From CAINVV01 sp964506325 (GTDB taxonomy: Bacteria; Bacteroidota; Bacteroidia; Bacteroidales; Prolixibacteraceae): a stretch of DNA of 21,196 nucleotides. This document shows positions 7,524-17,900 of this stretch, one piece after another. The DNA lies in the NCBI GenBank assembly GCA_964506325.1, contig CAZDLO010000057.1:1-21196 (forward strand). Direction: 5' to 3'. Under the pieces are notes generated by a model, which worked only from the letters and a program-made list of their open reading frames with translations, had not been told where the DNA came from and searched no databases. How positions within the stretch are numbered: the first letter of the stretch is position 1; each line of letters opens with the position of its first letter. Made by a program: the position numbers and the translations under genes.

Positions 7524-8837
7524 TTAAATTGTTGGTAAGATCCAGGGTTGACGGTAAGGACGCCTTAACAGGCGGCTTGCGATCGGATTTCCAATAATCT
7601 CCTCTTTTTCAGGGTCCCACTGAATTTTCTGACCGGTAGTCATGGCGATTTCACCTAATAAACCTATTGATATCGAACGGTGAGCTACCTCAACAGGGGC
7701 AACTGTTTCGCCTCTTGATTTAATACACTCAAGAAAGTTCCCGATGTGGTTATCGCTCTTATACAGATGAATCTCATTTTCTCCAATGACTTCTTCAAGA
7801 ATCTTAGGATCTGAAGCTCTAAGTACATTTCCACGATCAACATGAATCCATCCTTTTTCTCCATACCATGTCGCGCCCATTCCAAAATGCAGGCGGGAGG
7901 CATTTGCAACTCTCATCTCTACACCATTAGCGTATTTACAGTTAAAATCGTATTCGACAGGAGCGTTGTAAAGGCCATACCTTGGATAAACACCTACGCC
8001 CTCAATCTCAATCGGGCCGTAGCGTTCCATTCCGATTCCCCATTGCGCGATATCAATATGGTGACCTGTCCAGTCGGTAAGTTGCCCTCCTGAATAATCG
8101 AGGATCCATCGCCAGTTCCCGTGACATATCCCCCGGAATGGAACTTTTGGTGCCGGGCCCAGCCACATCTCCCAGTCAAGTTCAGCAGGTATCTCAGTAA
8201 CAGGAGGTGTACCAACCCCTCTGCCACCATCAGGTAATCCAACCTCAATTCGCGTTACTTTTCCGGCCCTACCATTAATAGCCAGTTCGGCTCCACGCCT
8301 GAAATTTTCCAGCGATCTTTGCCAGCTTCCGGTTTGCCATACGATGTTATTTTTCTTCACCGCACTTGCGATGGCTCTTCCGTCGTATATGGTACGGGCA
8401 AGTGGCTTTTCACCGTAAATATCCAGTTTTTTATTGGCTGCCGCTGTATAAATAAGACCATGCCAATGATCTGGTAATGCAATAGATACTGCCTCCAGTT
8501 TCTCTTTTTCAAGAAATTCGCGATAATCGCCATAGGTACGGCAATCTGTGTTTTTGTTAGTCTCATCAACAAGCCTTTTCGCATTCGCTGAATGTTTCGC
8601 ATCGACATCGCAAACGGCTACAAACTGTAATTCCTTCACCCTTTGAATGAATCCCCTCATATTACTTGTTCCCATGGAACCGGTACCGATAGCCCCCATT
8701 ACAATCCTGTCACTTGGAGGAAGTTTACCTCCCATACCAAGAGCAGTGGAAGGTATAATCTGAGGGAGAATCAATGCACCTGAAGCAAAAGATGCAGATC
8801 GTTTTAGAAAATCCCTTCTTGTAGATTTGTCTATCAT
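7524..8837 (-). CDS. Tat-exported Gfo/Idh/MocA family oxidoreductase
   Basis: The protein has 437 residues. The twin-arginine motif RRDFLK (residues 7-12) followed by a hydrophobic stretch indicates folded export with bound cofactor. The Rossmann nucleotide-binding motif is GAIGTGSMG (48-56), and the family lysine sits in EKPLA (143-147). LPDHWHG (121-127) and DWTGHHIDIAQW later in the chain are typical of the long exported branch. Family members use NAD(P) to oxidise or reduce sugars; some exported ones (GH109) use bound NAD to cleave alpha-N-acetylgalactosaminides, and others make 3-keto sugars. Which applies here cannot be read from the sequence. It precedes the ThuA gene by 12 bp and lies about 200 bp after the glycosidase at 9041-11461. 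Confidence 0.9.
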   Translation of the reverse strand: MIDKSTRRDFLKRSASFASGALILPQIIPSTALGMGGKLPPSDRIVMGAIGTGSMGTSNMRGFIQRVKELQFVAVCDVDAKHSANAKRLVDETNKNTDCRTYGDYREFLEKEKLEAVSIALPDHWHGLIYTAAANKKLDIYGEKPLARTIYDGRAIASAVKKNNIVWQTGSWQRSLENFRRGAELAINGRAGKVTRIEVGLPDGGRGVGTPPVTEIPAELDWEMWLGPAPKVPFRGICHGNWRWILDYSGGQLTDWTGHHIDIAQWGIGMERYGPIEIEGVGVYPRYGLYNAPVEYDFNCKYANGVEMRVANASRLHFGMGATWYGEKGWIHVDRGNVLRASDPKILEEVIGENEIHLYKSDNHIGNFLECIKSRGETVAPVEVAHRSISIGLLGEIAMTTGQKIQWDPEKEEIIGNPIASRLLRRPYRQPWILPTI

Positions 8838-8842
8838 TTTCT

Positions 8843-9025
8843 TTAATTTTTAGTTGAAATATTATTATGTACCATTGATACATTTATCATCTCTAATGAT
8901 TTTTCCTGAGGTTTTTTCCAATTTTGTGCATGAGCCACATCGCGGTTAAAAACAACTCTTTGACTATTAAAGAGATTAGTTATGCATACAAATAATTGCA
9001 GTAAATCAAATTTCATAGACTTCAT
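8843..9025 (-). CDS. Doubtful 60-residue ORF
   Basis: This small frame fills the gap between the glycosidase and the oxidoreductase, starting 15 bp after one and ending 5 bp before the other. The first half has some hydrophobic character (LLQLFVCITNLF); the rest is polar with no recognised motif. There is no ribosome-binding site. It may be a remnant of an older gene or a chance frame in AT-rich spacer DNA. I would not assign a function. Confidence 0.2.
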   Translation of the reverse strand: MKSMKFDLLQLFVCITNLFNSQRVVFNRDVAHAQNWKKPQEKSLEMINVSMVHNNISTKN

Positions 9026-9040
9026 TATATAACTCTCAGG

Positions 9041-11461
9041 TTACTTTCTGATTATCCTGCAATCAAAAAATCGCGGAACCATACTATCCTTTTTAGCTTT
9101 AACAGTAACGCTTATTGTTGATTTTCCATTGATCAACTCTGGTGGAAGGTTAAATTTCTTGTCATAAAAGGTGTCGTCAGTTCCTTTCTCAGGAATGTGA
9201 TCAATGCTTGCAATTATTTTATTACCTACTATCAAATCAAAGCCATATTGGATAAGACCTCGATTGTAAGCTTGAGGCGGAGACTGATTATTCCAATTAA
9301 ATGTACAAACCAACTGCATCTGTGAAGAAGGATCAACCTTCATATCGAATGAAAAATAACCATTATGCCATGAAGCTCTATATTTACGTCCCAAATAAAT
9401 GCCAGACAAAGAACCCTTGTCTTTAAAATTATGATCTCTTTCTGGCTGCATCTCTCCCAAATGGAAAAGATCTACTGTGTTTTGATTTAGTAATTCTTCT
9501 GCGGCAAGGTCCTCTCTGTATGACTTTTCTTTTTCCCCCAATGTCTTCTCAGAAAAGAAGTCAAAATAAACTGCATATTTTTGATCATAAACTTGAAAGA
9601 ATGGCTTTAAAATGATATCGTGGGGAAAGCCTACATTTAGAGTGCTAAATATGCAGCTGTCTTTGTTAATTTGTTTCAACCATTGATGAATCGGTTTTCC
9701 ACTGGTCTTCAGAATGGGGATATCATATGAACGAATTTCTCCTTTACCAAGGCAACCTACCAAAACCAGAGGACCATACTTAATCGCAGCACGATCAGCC
9801 TTGTCTGGCATAGGTTCCAAATATAACGGCATGGACAACTTTAGTTCAATACAGTCTTTGTTACTCCAAGTCCTCTGAAGTTTAATATATGATCCAGGTT
9901 TTGATGTTAACCTTTCCTTTTTCCCGTTAATAATCAGTTCAGCTCCCTTATTAGCCCAAGAAGGGTAACGAAGATAAATTGGAAATGATTGATTGTTAGT
10001 GGTCGCTACTTCCAACCGAATATCTCCATTTAATGGATAATTATGTTTTTGTATTAATTTTATATTCTTTTCTTTCCAGTTAAGCTCTGAAGGAATGAAT
10101 AGATTTACGAACAATCCATTGTCTTCGCTTTTAAAGTAAATCGCCTCTCCATATTTTGCATGATTATCCATGCCAGTTCCCATACAACAGGTAAAAAGAT
10201 CTAGTTGATATATTCTTTCACATCCAGAGGTTAGGGGAACGAAGTATGTAAATCCTCCTGTTGATGGATTTTCTGAGGCTAAAATGTGGTTATAAAGTGC
10301 TTTTTCATAATAGTCAGCTGCGGTAACAGTTGGATTGGCTATAATTAGTTCTTTTGTGAGCTTCAGCATATTATAGGTGTTACAAGTCTCGGTTGTTTCT
10401 GCACTTAGCCTGTCTGATAATTGCCCGGGTAAACCAAAGTGCTCTCTGTCACTGTTGCCTCCGTTGCAGTAGGTATGGTCATTGACAACAGTTTGCCAAA
10501 AGAAATCAGCAATACTATGATCATTTATATTACCTGTTAATTGATATCTACGCTCAATGCCAACTACCTTAGGAATTTGAGTGTTAGCATGTATCCACGC
10601 TAAAGAATCTTGCTTTGCCAATAGTGGCCTGAAGAATTTCTTATGGTAAAACCAATTAGTCATATCAAGGAATCTTTTGTCTCCTGTTAATGCATAAACA
10701 TTTGCAATCGACTCTAGCATGCCGCCATGTTCTGCAACTAAAATTTGTTGCCATTGAGCATCACTTAATCCTTTCATCTTTTCATAAAACCAATGAGCCA
10801 CACCGATTAAGATCTCTTTTGCCTTTTCATTTCCCGTATAAATGTAAGCATCAACTAAACCAGCCCATAGCTTATGCCAGAAATAGATAGGTACAGCATA
10901 ACCATTTAACACTCCACCCGATGCACGAATGTCTCCTTTGGCAAGATGGTCCCACAAAGAGTTCTCCCCTAACATAAATCCCAAATATCCGTCCCTCTCT
11001 AGCTGACATCGTGCAAGTTCATTAATTGCATAATCGACCTTTTCTTTTAATTTCATGTTGCCTGTTGAGGCATACATCATTGAGCAGGCGCTTAAGTAAT
11101 GTCCAAGTGTTTGTCCTCCTCCATCACCACGTTCCCAACCACAATCATAAACAACATCCTTTTCTCTTAATCCTGCATGACTAAGATAGCGTGAGAGTAA
11201 TTTATCCACCTTTAGGCTAAGGAGGAACTTTTCATCAACTTCCTGAGCATGTTTAAAAGGACCAGGCAACAGTTTAACATCGGTCAATGCAAATGGGATT
11301 GCCTTTAGTTTGACAACTGGTGAAACAGCAAACTCATTTTGACTGTTTTGAACATTATTTATTTGTTGAGGATCCTGATTTGTCACATAATCGGATTGAC
11401 TTGAATATCCCGAAATGTGCAGCACAACAGAATATAATGCCAGAAAAAGTAATTTCTTCAC
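9041..11461 (-). CDS. GH127/GH146-like (DUF1680) glycosidase, probable beta-L-arabinofuranosidase
   Basis: The protein has 806 residues with a signal sequence (about 1-21, MKKLLFLALYSVVLHISGYS). The (alpha/alpha)6 catalytic domain begins around residue 58 with DVKLLPGPFKHAQE and includes HYLSACSMMYASTGN (121-135). The zinc/nucleophile residues of the family are E358-T-C360 (TETCNTYNML) and C425-C426 (FTCCMGTG). Beta-sandwich modules follow to about residue 570, and a C-terminal region (about 620-806) carries LGEMQPERDH, a block seen in long members of this group. Characterised relatives hydrolyse beta-L-arabinofuranosyl bonds in plant glycans. It is the first enzyme after the SusC/SusD/GH99-like set, 183 bp downstream of the GH99-like gene. 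It is a clear paralogue of the left-edge glycosidase but has normal local base composition. The enzyme class is secure; the exact linkage is inferred. Confidence 0.9.
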   Translation of the reverse strand: MKKLLFLALYSVVLHISGYSSQSDYVTNQDPQQINNVQNSQNEFAVSPVVKLKAIPFALTDVKLLPGPFKHAQEVDEKFLLSLKVDKLLSRYLSHAGLREKDVVYDCGWERGDGGGQTLGHYLSACSMMYASTGNMKLKEKVDYAINELARCQLERDGYLGFMLGENSLWDHLAKGDIRASGGVLNGYAVPIYFWHKLWAGLVDAYIYTGNEKAKEILIGVAHWFYEKMKGLSDAQWQQILVAEHGGMLESIANVYALTGDKRFLDMTNWFYHKKFFRPLLAKQDSLAWIHANTQIPKVVGIERRYQLTGNINDHSIADFFWQTVVNDHTYCNGGNSDREHFGLPGQLSDRLSAETTETCNTYNMLKLTKELIIANPTVTAADYYEKALYNHILASENPSTGGFTYFVPLTSGCERIYQLDLFTCCMGTGMDNHAKYGEAIYFKSEDNGLFVNLFIPSELNWKEKNIKLIQKHNYPLNGDIRLEVATTNNQSFPIYLRYPSWANKGAELIINGKKERLTSKPGSYIKLQRTWSNKDCIELKLSMPLYLEPMPDKADRAAIKYGPLVLVGCLGKGEIRSYDIPILKTSGKPIHQWLKQINKDSCIFSTLNVGFPHDIILKPFFQVYDQKYAVYFDFFSEKTLGEKEKSYREDLAAEELLNQNTVDLFHLGEMQPERDHNFKDKGSLSGIYLGRKYRASWHNGYFSFDMKVDPSSQMQLVCTFNWNNQSPPQAYNRGLIQYGFDLIVGNKIIASIDHIPEKGTDDTFYDKKFNLPPELINGKSTISVTVKAKKDSMVPRFFDCRIIRK

Positions 11462-11546
11462 TTTATTTGTATTATTTATTAGTAATTGAATCGAAGGATT
11501 GATTTAAGAAAATATCAACCCTAATCTACCAACATAATTTTCCCAC

Positions 11547-11568
11547 GCTTTGCTGTTGGCAGCAAGGT
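11547..11568. other. Small GC-containing hairpin in intergenic gap
   Basis: TTGCTG (11550-11555) and CAGCAA (11560-11565) form a six-pair stem around TTGG, extended by a few wobble pairs. It lies in the 183-bp gap between the GH99-like gene and the glycosidase, the longest gap within the enzyme part of the locus. No T-run follows on the minus strand, so it could shape transcript processing rather than end transcription. I see nothing else in that gap. Confidence 0.25.
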
Positions 11569-11644
11569 TAAAGTCTATTTTAAATACAAGAGTAATCCTT
11601 GATATGAATTAAAATCCTTTATTTACTTTAAGTAAGCATTGAAT

Positions 11645-12946
11645 CTATTTCCTGAACATTTGCTTTATCATGTCCAAATATGTTTTCCCATAACCTAATC
11701 CATAGCCTTGAACAGTAGGCTCAAGTGCACTATCAAATTGCCATGCATTAAATCCATCAATCAATACTATAGGCGTTTTACCCAAATTCATTTTAGCTAC
11801 ATTGCCTATTGTACGAAAGGTATTTATATCTTTATCAACACGCGGATTTTGGTAATTTGGATTGACAATTCCATCCACATACCCATTATATGATGGAGAC
11901 AATGATGGAACAAAATCCACACCATAATTTGCCATATCATACTCCCTGTTGTATTTAAAATTTTGATCAATTGCCTGAGGGAATAAATATGACCTTTCTT
12001 TATATGAAGCGATATACATCTTATCCATGGTAACCGCATCTACTGATTTGCCCTTAAGAAAGAAATCATGAAATCTCGCTGGAGGGGTCCATTGTTGTTG
12101 TCGTGCAATAAGATAAATACTTGCCCCTGAGTATTTTTTCAATGTATCACGCATATTAGAGTAAAGAACATCACAGGCGCTAGCATATAAAGTTTGAGGT
12201 GATGAAATAATTATCACCGGTTTGCCATTAATCTTATAATAATTTGGACGCTTAAAGTAATTTGAAACGGCTCTAAAGTAGGCATGAAAGCGATTTATGA
12301 AGGAAATGCTAATTGTTTTACCATATTGATCAACCACTTGGGTAGGAGCCACGTTCTCAGCAAGATTATTGTTGTCCAATTTTTTGTTTCCTTTTGCAAC
12401 AGCCGCACATAAAGTATTCATATCAACCATCAGTGCGAACTTCAAATTGCCCCAATTTATAGGATATCCAGGCGTACTACCAATCATGAAATTAATTTGA
12501 GTCGTATCACTTGCATTAAGATTGTTGGGATATGATATAGTTGGATTCTCTTTTATCATGGGCAGAACCAAAAAATTTATTCCAGCACTATCAGCCCACT
12601 GAACATGTTGCTGAACAATAAAACGCGTACTATCCAGTTTTGAATAACTACTGGAGAAATTCATGGCATATCGACCTAAAATAGGTTTTACATAAGGACC
12701 AGGCTTTAATCCTGTTTTATCATCTCTTTGCTCTATAATTCTATTGTACATAATCAGGTCTGTACCTGTAGTAAAATTAATAGTATAGTAATATGCACCA
12801 ATTGCTATATCTTGATTTACAGGAACATCTTCTATTTGATAATTCAGAAAATTTTCCTCAAGCTCAACATTCTTATCCTTCACACAAGATGCAAAAGCGA
12901 ATATGGCTACAACTGCAAAAAATCCAAATTGAAAATTTCGTTTCAT
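11645..12946 (-). CDS. GH99/GH71-like lipoprotein, probably non-catalytic surface glycan-binding protein
   Basis: The protein has 433 residues with a lipoprotein signal, FAFASC, giving an acylated C21. The rest resembles the (beta/alpha)8 proteins of the GH99/GH71/WbsX type: AIGAYYYTINF at the domain start, KFALMVDMNTL, YYKINGKPVIIISSP, VDAVTMDKMY, and a C-terminal FNAWQFDSALEP (399-410). In active GH99 enzymes the last block reads like NEWHEG...EP, with two catalytic Glu. Here those positions are A401 and F404, while the following Glu-Pro is kept. Loss of both acids suggests it binds rather than cleaves glycans. Its place directly after SusD is where PULs usually encode a surface glycan-binding protein, which supports that reading. 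Alternatively it uses other acids. The fold call is moderate, the loss of activity is inferred. Confidence 0.65.
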   Translation of the reverse strand: MKRNFQFGFFAVVAIFAFASCVKDKNVELEENFLNYQIEDVPVNQDIAIGAYYYTINFTTGTDLIMYNRIIEQRDDKTGLKPGPYVKPILGRYAMNFSSSYSKLDSTRFIVQQHVQWADSAGINFLVLPMIKENPTISYPNNLNASDTTQINFMIGSTPGYPINWGNLKFALMVDMNTLCAAVAKGNKKLDNNNLAENVAPTQVVDQYGKTISISFINRFHAYFRAVSNYFKRPNYYKINGKPVIIISSPQTLYASACDVLYSNMRDTLKKYSGASIYLIARQQQWTPPARFHDFFLKGKSVDAVTMDKMYIASYKERSYLFPQAIDQNFKYNREYDMANYGVDFVPSLSPSYNGYVDGIVNPNYQNPRVDKDINTFRTIGNVAKMNLGKTPIVLIDGFNAWQFDSALEPTVQGYGLGYGKTYLDMIKQMFRK

Positions 12947-13017
12947 CTTATTTATATATTTTTAATGCAAACTATTGAAAATAGCTATCATTTTATTGAC
13001 ACAAAAAATCTTAACAA

Positions 13018-14964
13018 TTACAAAACCTTCACGATTTTAAAACCAATGGCTGCTTTAATTTGATCATCAGTAGCAGTAGGCATCTGAAAGACTTTTCGAG
13101 CATTTACAAGAACCTCTTCATATGTTCTGCCATAAGGATAAGCAAACATGTTTTCAAAAAACTGTATTTGCCAATTATTATATTTACTTGCTGCTGCCAA
13201 ATCCGGATTAGGTTTTGCAAAACCTAAAGGTGTAACTATATTGTCTCCATTACGCGCACCGTTGGGAGTTGGACTAGATTTTTGGAGTAGATTACAACCA
13301 TTTTGATACTCCATATTATTCCTATCCATTTCATTTCTTGGATAGATATACCTCTCTTGATATATATATAAGCCATTCGATCCATCTGGTATAGCGACCA
13401 TAGAACCAGAGCTAAAAAGTGGAGGAAATCTTAAAGATCGTGTTCTCCTTTCAAGAGACCAGGCATCTATTCCGTTCCAAAAATCTGCAATATAACGTTG
13501 TTTGTAGATTTGTTCCAGATGATTATCATCGCCACCTTTCCCATTTATGTCTGCCCGATAAAGTTGTCTGCTGTCAGTTCTCCCAACACCGTTGGTGTTC
13601 CACTTAATGCCCTCTTGATTCATATAACTGTTAACATCACTGGATGAATATCCATACTGGTTAAAAGAGGCTTTAATTCCATTTTCGTAGTATGTTTGGT
13701 CAGAGAAAGATCCTAAACCAAATTTTATTTTAGCCTCTGCAAGAAGGAAATAAGTATGAGCAACATTTAATAAGACGGTTTTTGCATCAGCAGCGAGAAA
13801 GCTCCTTTTAACATACGAAGTTTGGTAAATACTAGTTCGATTCAATGGATTTCTGAATGGAATTGTTGTTCCAGGATTGATTCCAATTGTCCATCCGGAA
13901 GGTATTGGAGCCGACTCCCACATAGGAATATATGGAGGAGTGTAGTTCACAACAATTCTTTCAAGACCAGATCCGCCACTCGTTGCAATACGAGTAATTG
14001 TATCTTGCTGTGCATAATATACCACTGCCTGACTTTGTGCTTGCCTCGCCATCGTTAATTCGAAGAAAGAAGTTATACGTGGATCATTATATGATGACAG
14101 ATAAGTAAAAAAGTAGTCAGATAAACTTGGACTACCACCATCAATACTATTGGTAGAAGATGTTAATATTGGTAGTTCCCACCTGGTGTAATAATAAGAG
14201 TTTTCCGATAATATCGATTTTCCAAATGATAAAGTGGGCATATCGGCAATTGATTGAAGCAGCCATTCTTCATGGTTTATAGCGAGAGTTGCGTATTCCT
14301 TTGAGAGTGTAAAACTCATATTCTGCGCATTAATTGCAACATCAAGCATCAAGGTATTAGCAAACTTTCGCCATTTGTTAATATCGCTCTTGCCATCAGA
14401 ACCTGCGAATACAGCATCTTTCAGTAATACATCCAATTTATTTTCTGGTTTGAAGCTCGCAACAGCATCCTTTAGAAGTTCTAATATCTGAGTATAAACC
14501 TGCAGCTCATTGTCATATTTGTAATCATTCTTGATAGTGCCTTTAAGAATAGCATCACTCATAGGAATTGGTCCATACAACCGAACTAATTGATAATATA
14601 TATATGCTTTCCATGTTTTTAACATAGCCAAGCGATTCTCAAATCCACTTTTTTCAATATTATTATCCATTAGCTGTTCCAAATCTCTAAGAATATTTAC
14701 ATAGAAAAGTCGAAAAACTTCATCAGTATCATCTTGTAGAATTCCTCCTATACCCGCTAGAGTTACATATCGAGATAGGTTTAGCATTCGATTATTATTA
14801 ATATTTGCTATTGTTTTTAAGGTCTGAAACTGCGTGCCCAAAAAAACCGCATCAATATTTGCTTCTCCATATAATTTACTTTGACTTGTATTTATTTTTT
14901 CAAATTCTTTTGTACAAGCCACACTAAGAAATACAATGGTGAATATTATTACTATCTTTTTCAT
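13018..14964 (-). CDS. SusD/RagB-family outer-membrane glycan-binding lipoprotein
   Basis: The protein has 648 residues with a lipoprotein signal, FLSVAC, giving an acylated C17. The pattern fits the SusD-like group whose members begin FEKINTSQ after the lipid anchor and are rich in helical TPR-type repeats (for example NRLAMLKTWKAYIYYQLVRL region, about 105-125). It ends with the typical block IYKQRYIADFWNGIDAWSLE (about 490-510) containing the conserved Trp and Asp. It forms the lid of the SusC transporter and captures oligosaccharide at the cell surface. Only 14 bp separate it from susC, so the two are cotranscribed. At 648 residues it is somewhat longer than the usual 500-600. The substrate is not readable. 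Confidence 0.92.
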   Translation of the reverse strand: MKKIVIIFTIVFLSVACTKEFEKINTSQSKLYGEANIDAVFLGTQFQTLKTIANINNNRMLNLSRYVTLAGIGGILQDDTDEVFRLFYVNILRDLEQLMDNNIEKSGFENRLAMLKTWKAYIYYQLVRLYGPIPMSDAILKGTIKNDYKYDNELQVYTQILELLKDAVASFKPENKLDVLLKDAVFAGSDGKSDINKWRKFANTLMLDVAINAQNMSFTLSKEYATLAINHEEWLLQSIADMPTLSFGKSILSENSYYYTRWELPILTSSTNSIDGGSPSLSDYFFTYLSSYNDPRITSFFELTMARQAQSQAVVYYAQQDTITRIATSGGSGLERIVVNYTPPYIPMWESAPIPSGWTIGINPGTTIPFRNPLNRTSIYQTSYVKRSFLAADAKTVLLNVAHTYFLLAEAKIKFGLGSFSDQTYYENGIKASFNQYGYSSSDVNSYMNQEGIKWNTNGVGRTDSRQLYRADINGKGGDDNHLEQIYKQRYIADFWNGIDAWSLERRTRSLRFPPLFSSGSMVAIPDGSNGLYIYQERYIYPRNEMDRNNMEYQNGCNLLQKSSPTPNGARNGDNIVTPLGFAKPNPDLAAASKYNNWQIQFFENMFAYPYGRTYEEVLVNARKVFQMPTATDDQIKAAIGFKIVKVL

Positions 14965-14978
14965 ATCTGTAGTTCTAT

Positions 14979-17900
14979 TTATAAACTTAACTTGAAATCA
15001 AATCCGTAAGTTGCTGAGGGAAGCGCAAATGATCTTTCGAAACCCTGATCGTTTCCCATAGAGGAAGTTGCTTCGGGATCAATACCTTGAGGCGTATTTT
15101 TATACAAGATGGCAAGGTTACGTCCTACTATGGATATACGCAAACTCTTCAAATTCAAAGAGTTTAACAATTTTTTAGGAATATTATATCCAATGCTCAA
15201 CTCTCGTAATTTGATAAATGAACCATCATAAATGAACCTTCTTGCACTTCTGCCAATTTCTATTGTGTTCCAGGGATCTCCATAAGCATTTTTAACTGGT
15301 AATCCTGCCCAACCACCTGCGACTGATGAATCATAAACCATGCCTGTTTTAGAAAAACCTTTATTTCTTTGGTCAAGATAGGGAACGGTTTTTGCTAAGA
15401 AGTTGGGATCCGCTCCTGGTAAAACTGTGTAATTAGCATCCATCACCCCTTTTTGTTGTTCATTGTTAGATTCACCTAAAATTAAACGAGACAAAACATG
15501 GGAATCTCTGTCAGCTAATGATAGTTTTGTAACTCCATTTAAGCCTCCCTGGGCAGCAGAATTTGAATAAAGAATTCCACCCTTTTTGGAATCAACCAAT
15601 AAAACAACATCAAAATTTCCAAATTGTATAGTATTATTCCAACCAGCCAACCAGTCTGGTATTGCCGATCCATAATAAACAGGAGCTGTTGCTTGAAGAG
15701 GCCTAGCATTAATATCACAAAGTATATTCCCATAATCATCCTTCTTATAGTCAGGACCATAAATGGCACCAAAAGGCTTACCGACTTCTGCGAAAACGCC
15801 CATATTAATTTCAGCACTTCCCAACTGAACTTTTGTTAAACCCTCATTAAGTTCTTTTACCAATGAACGGTTCATTGACCAGTTGATAGTACTAATCCAT
15901 TTTATAGAGCGTTTTTCAATAGGGACTACATTAACAGTGAATTCAAAACCCCAGTTTTTAACTTTTCCTGCATTGATTATTTTTTGCATATAGCCAGATG
16001 TGCTGGAAACATCAATGCTTATTATTTGATCTTGGGTCATTTTTGAATAATAAGAAAAATCAACATTTAATCGATTATTAAATAATTTGATTTCAGAACC
16101 AGCTTCATAAGAAGTCGTTCTTTCTGGTTTAATATTTGGATTCTTTTTTAACGTCTCTCCAACATAATATGGATTAGTTAAGTAAAATCCTGAAAAGTTA
16201 TAACCGTTATATAGATTATCAAAACCAGTATCATTACCAACCCTTGCCAAGGATGCACGGATCTTCACAAAATTGAGTTTATCGTTTTTAAGTTTCATTA
16301 AATCCTTTAACAAAATACTTGTGCTTGCAGAGTAGTAAAAATATGAGTTGTTATTAATAGGAAGAGTACTTGACCAATCATTTCGCGCTGTTACATCTAG
16401 ATAAAGCCAGGAATTATAGCTAAGGCTTGCATTACCATAAACAGATTCCTTTATTTTACCATTGTGATTTTCATCAGTAGTAGCAGGTTGTCCAGCGTTG
16501 GATATATCGGCCAAATCTGGAACAGATAGTTTATCACTTGTAGAACTCCGGCGAATAAAGGATTGCCTTTGATAAGATGTGCCAACATTTGCAAAAAAAG
16601 TTATTTCTTTAAATCTTTTATTATAACTTAAAAGTGCATCGAAGTTATTATTAAGTGAAGATTGAAAGAAATTGGAGTATTTCCCATCGACATCAGAAGG
16701 GGTAAACATATTGACAAATGACCAACCTTGTGCAGCCTGAAAATCCGTTGCTGCTCTTAGGCGCATTTTTAGAAACTTTGTAATATTTAGATTGGTAGTT
16801 AAGTTTGCCAATAACCAATGTTTATCATCATAATTTGACACCTCGTTTAGATACCAATACGGGTTTTTAAACCCATTAAAGCTAAATGGAGTACCATCTG
16901 CTTGCTTCCAAGGTTTAAGTTCGGAGGGAGAAAAGTCTCTGGGTACAAACATTATTTGATAAAGTGGATTATTTTGACTTGAATTTCTTGCAACGCGATT
17001 ATCAACCTTGTCAAATGTATATTGTACTGTAAAATCCGTTGATAAAAACCTATTTGAATTCGATGTGACTTTCAAACTAAAAGCATCCCTATTTCGAATG
17101 TTGCACTTCTCGAGATTATCATTTGCACTGGTATTAGTGTAAGAAAAACGGACAGAAGCATCACCTACCAATTTCTCGATTGCCAAAGAATTAGTTAATG
17201 TTCGCCCGGTTCTGTACATTTCTCTTACATTGTCTGGTTGAGGTGAATACGTTTTTACTTTATTTGCACTTGATATGATTGGAAAACCAAGCATTGGCAA
17301 ACCCCAACTTCTAGATAGTGAGCCTTCATAGGTCGCCATCAAAGGTAAATCTGGATTATAGCCAAGCGATCCACCTATCATATTATTAGTACCAGCTATA
17401 CGTTGATCATTTCCAGAACCATAAACATTTTGATAATCAGGATACTCAACAATGGTATTATACATTATATTGCTACTATATGAAATACCAAATCCCTGCT
17501 TTTGCGTTGCCTTCTTGGTTGTAATTAATATAACTCCATTCGTAGCATCAGAGCCATAAAGTGCTGAAGCATTTGGCCCTTTTAATACCTCAATACTCTC
17601 TACGTCATCAGGGTTTATGTTTGATGCAGCGTTGCCATAATCAAGTTCGCCATATATCCCCATATCATTCTTTATAGGCATGCCATCTACTACATACAAA
17701 GGTTGATTGTTCCCTGTAATTGAACTATTACCTCTAATGACAACTCGAGAAGACGAGACTGAAGAACCACCTGAAATAATTTGAACACCGGAAACTTTTC
17801 CTGAGAGCATATTCAAAAGGTTAGCATCTCGTGTTTCAGTAAGACTTTTTGTGTCCACGCTTTGAGTAGAATAACCTAATGCCTTCTTCTCACGGCTAAT

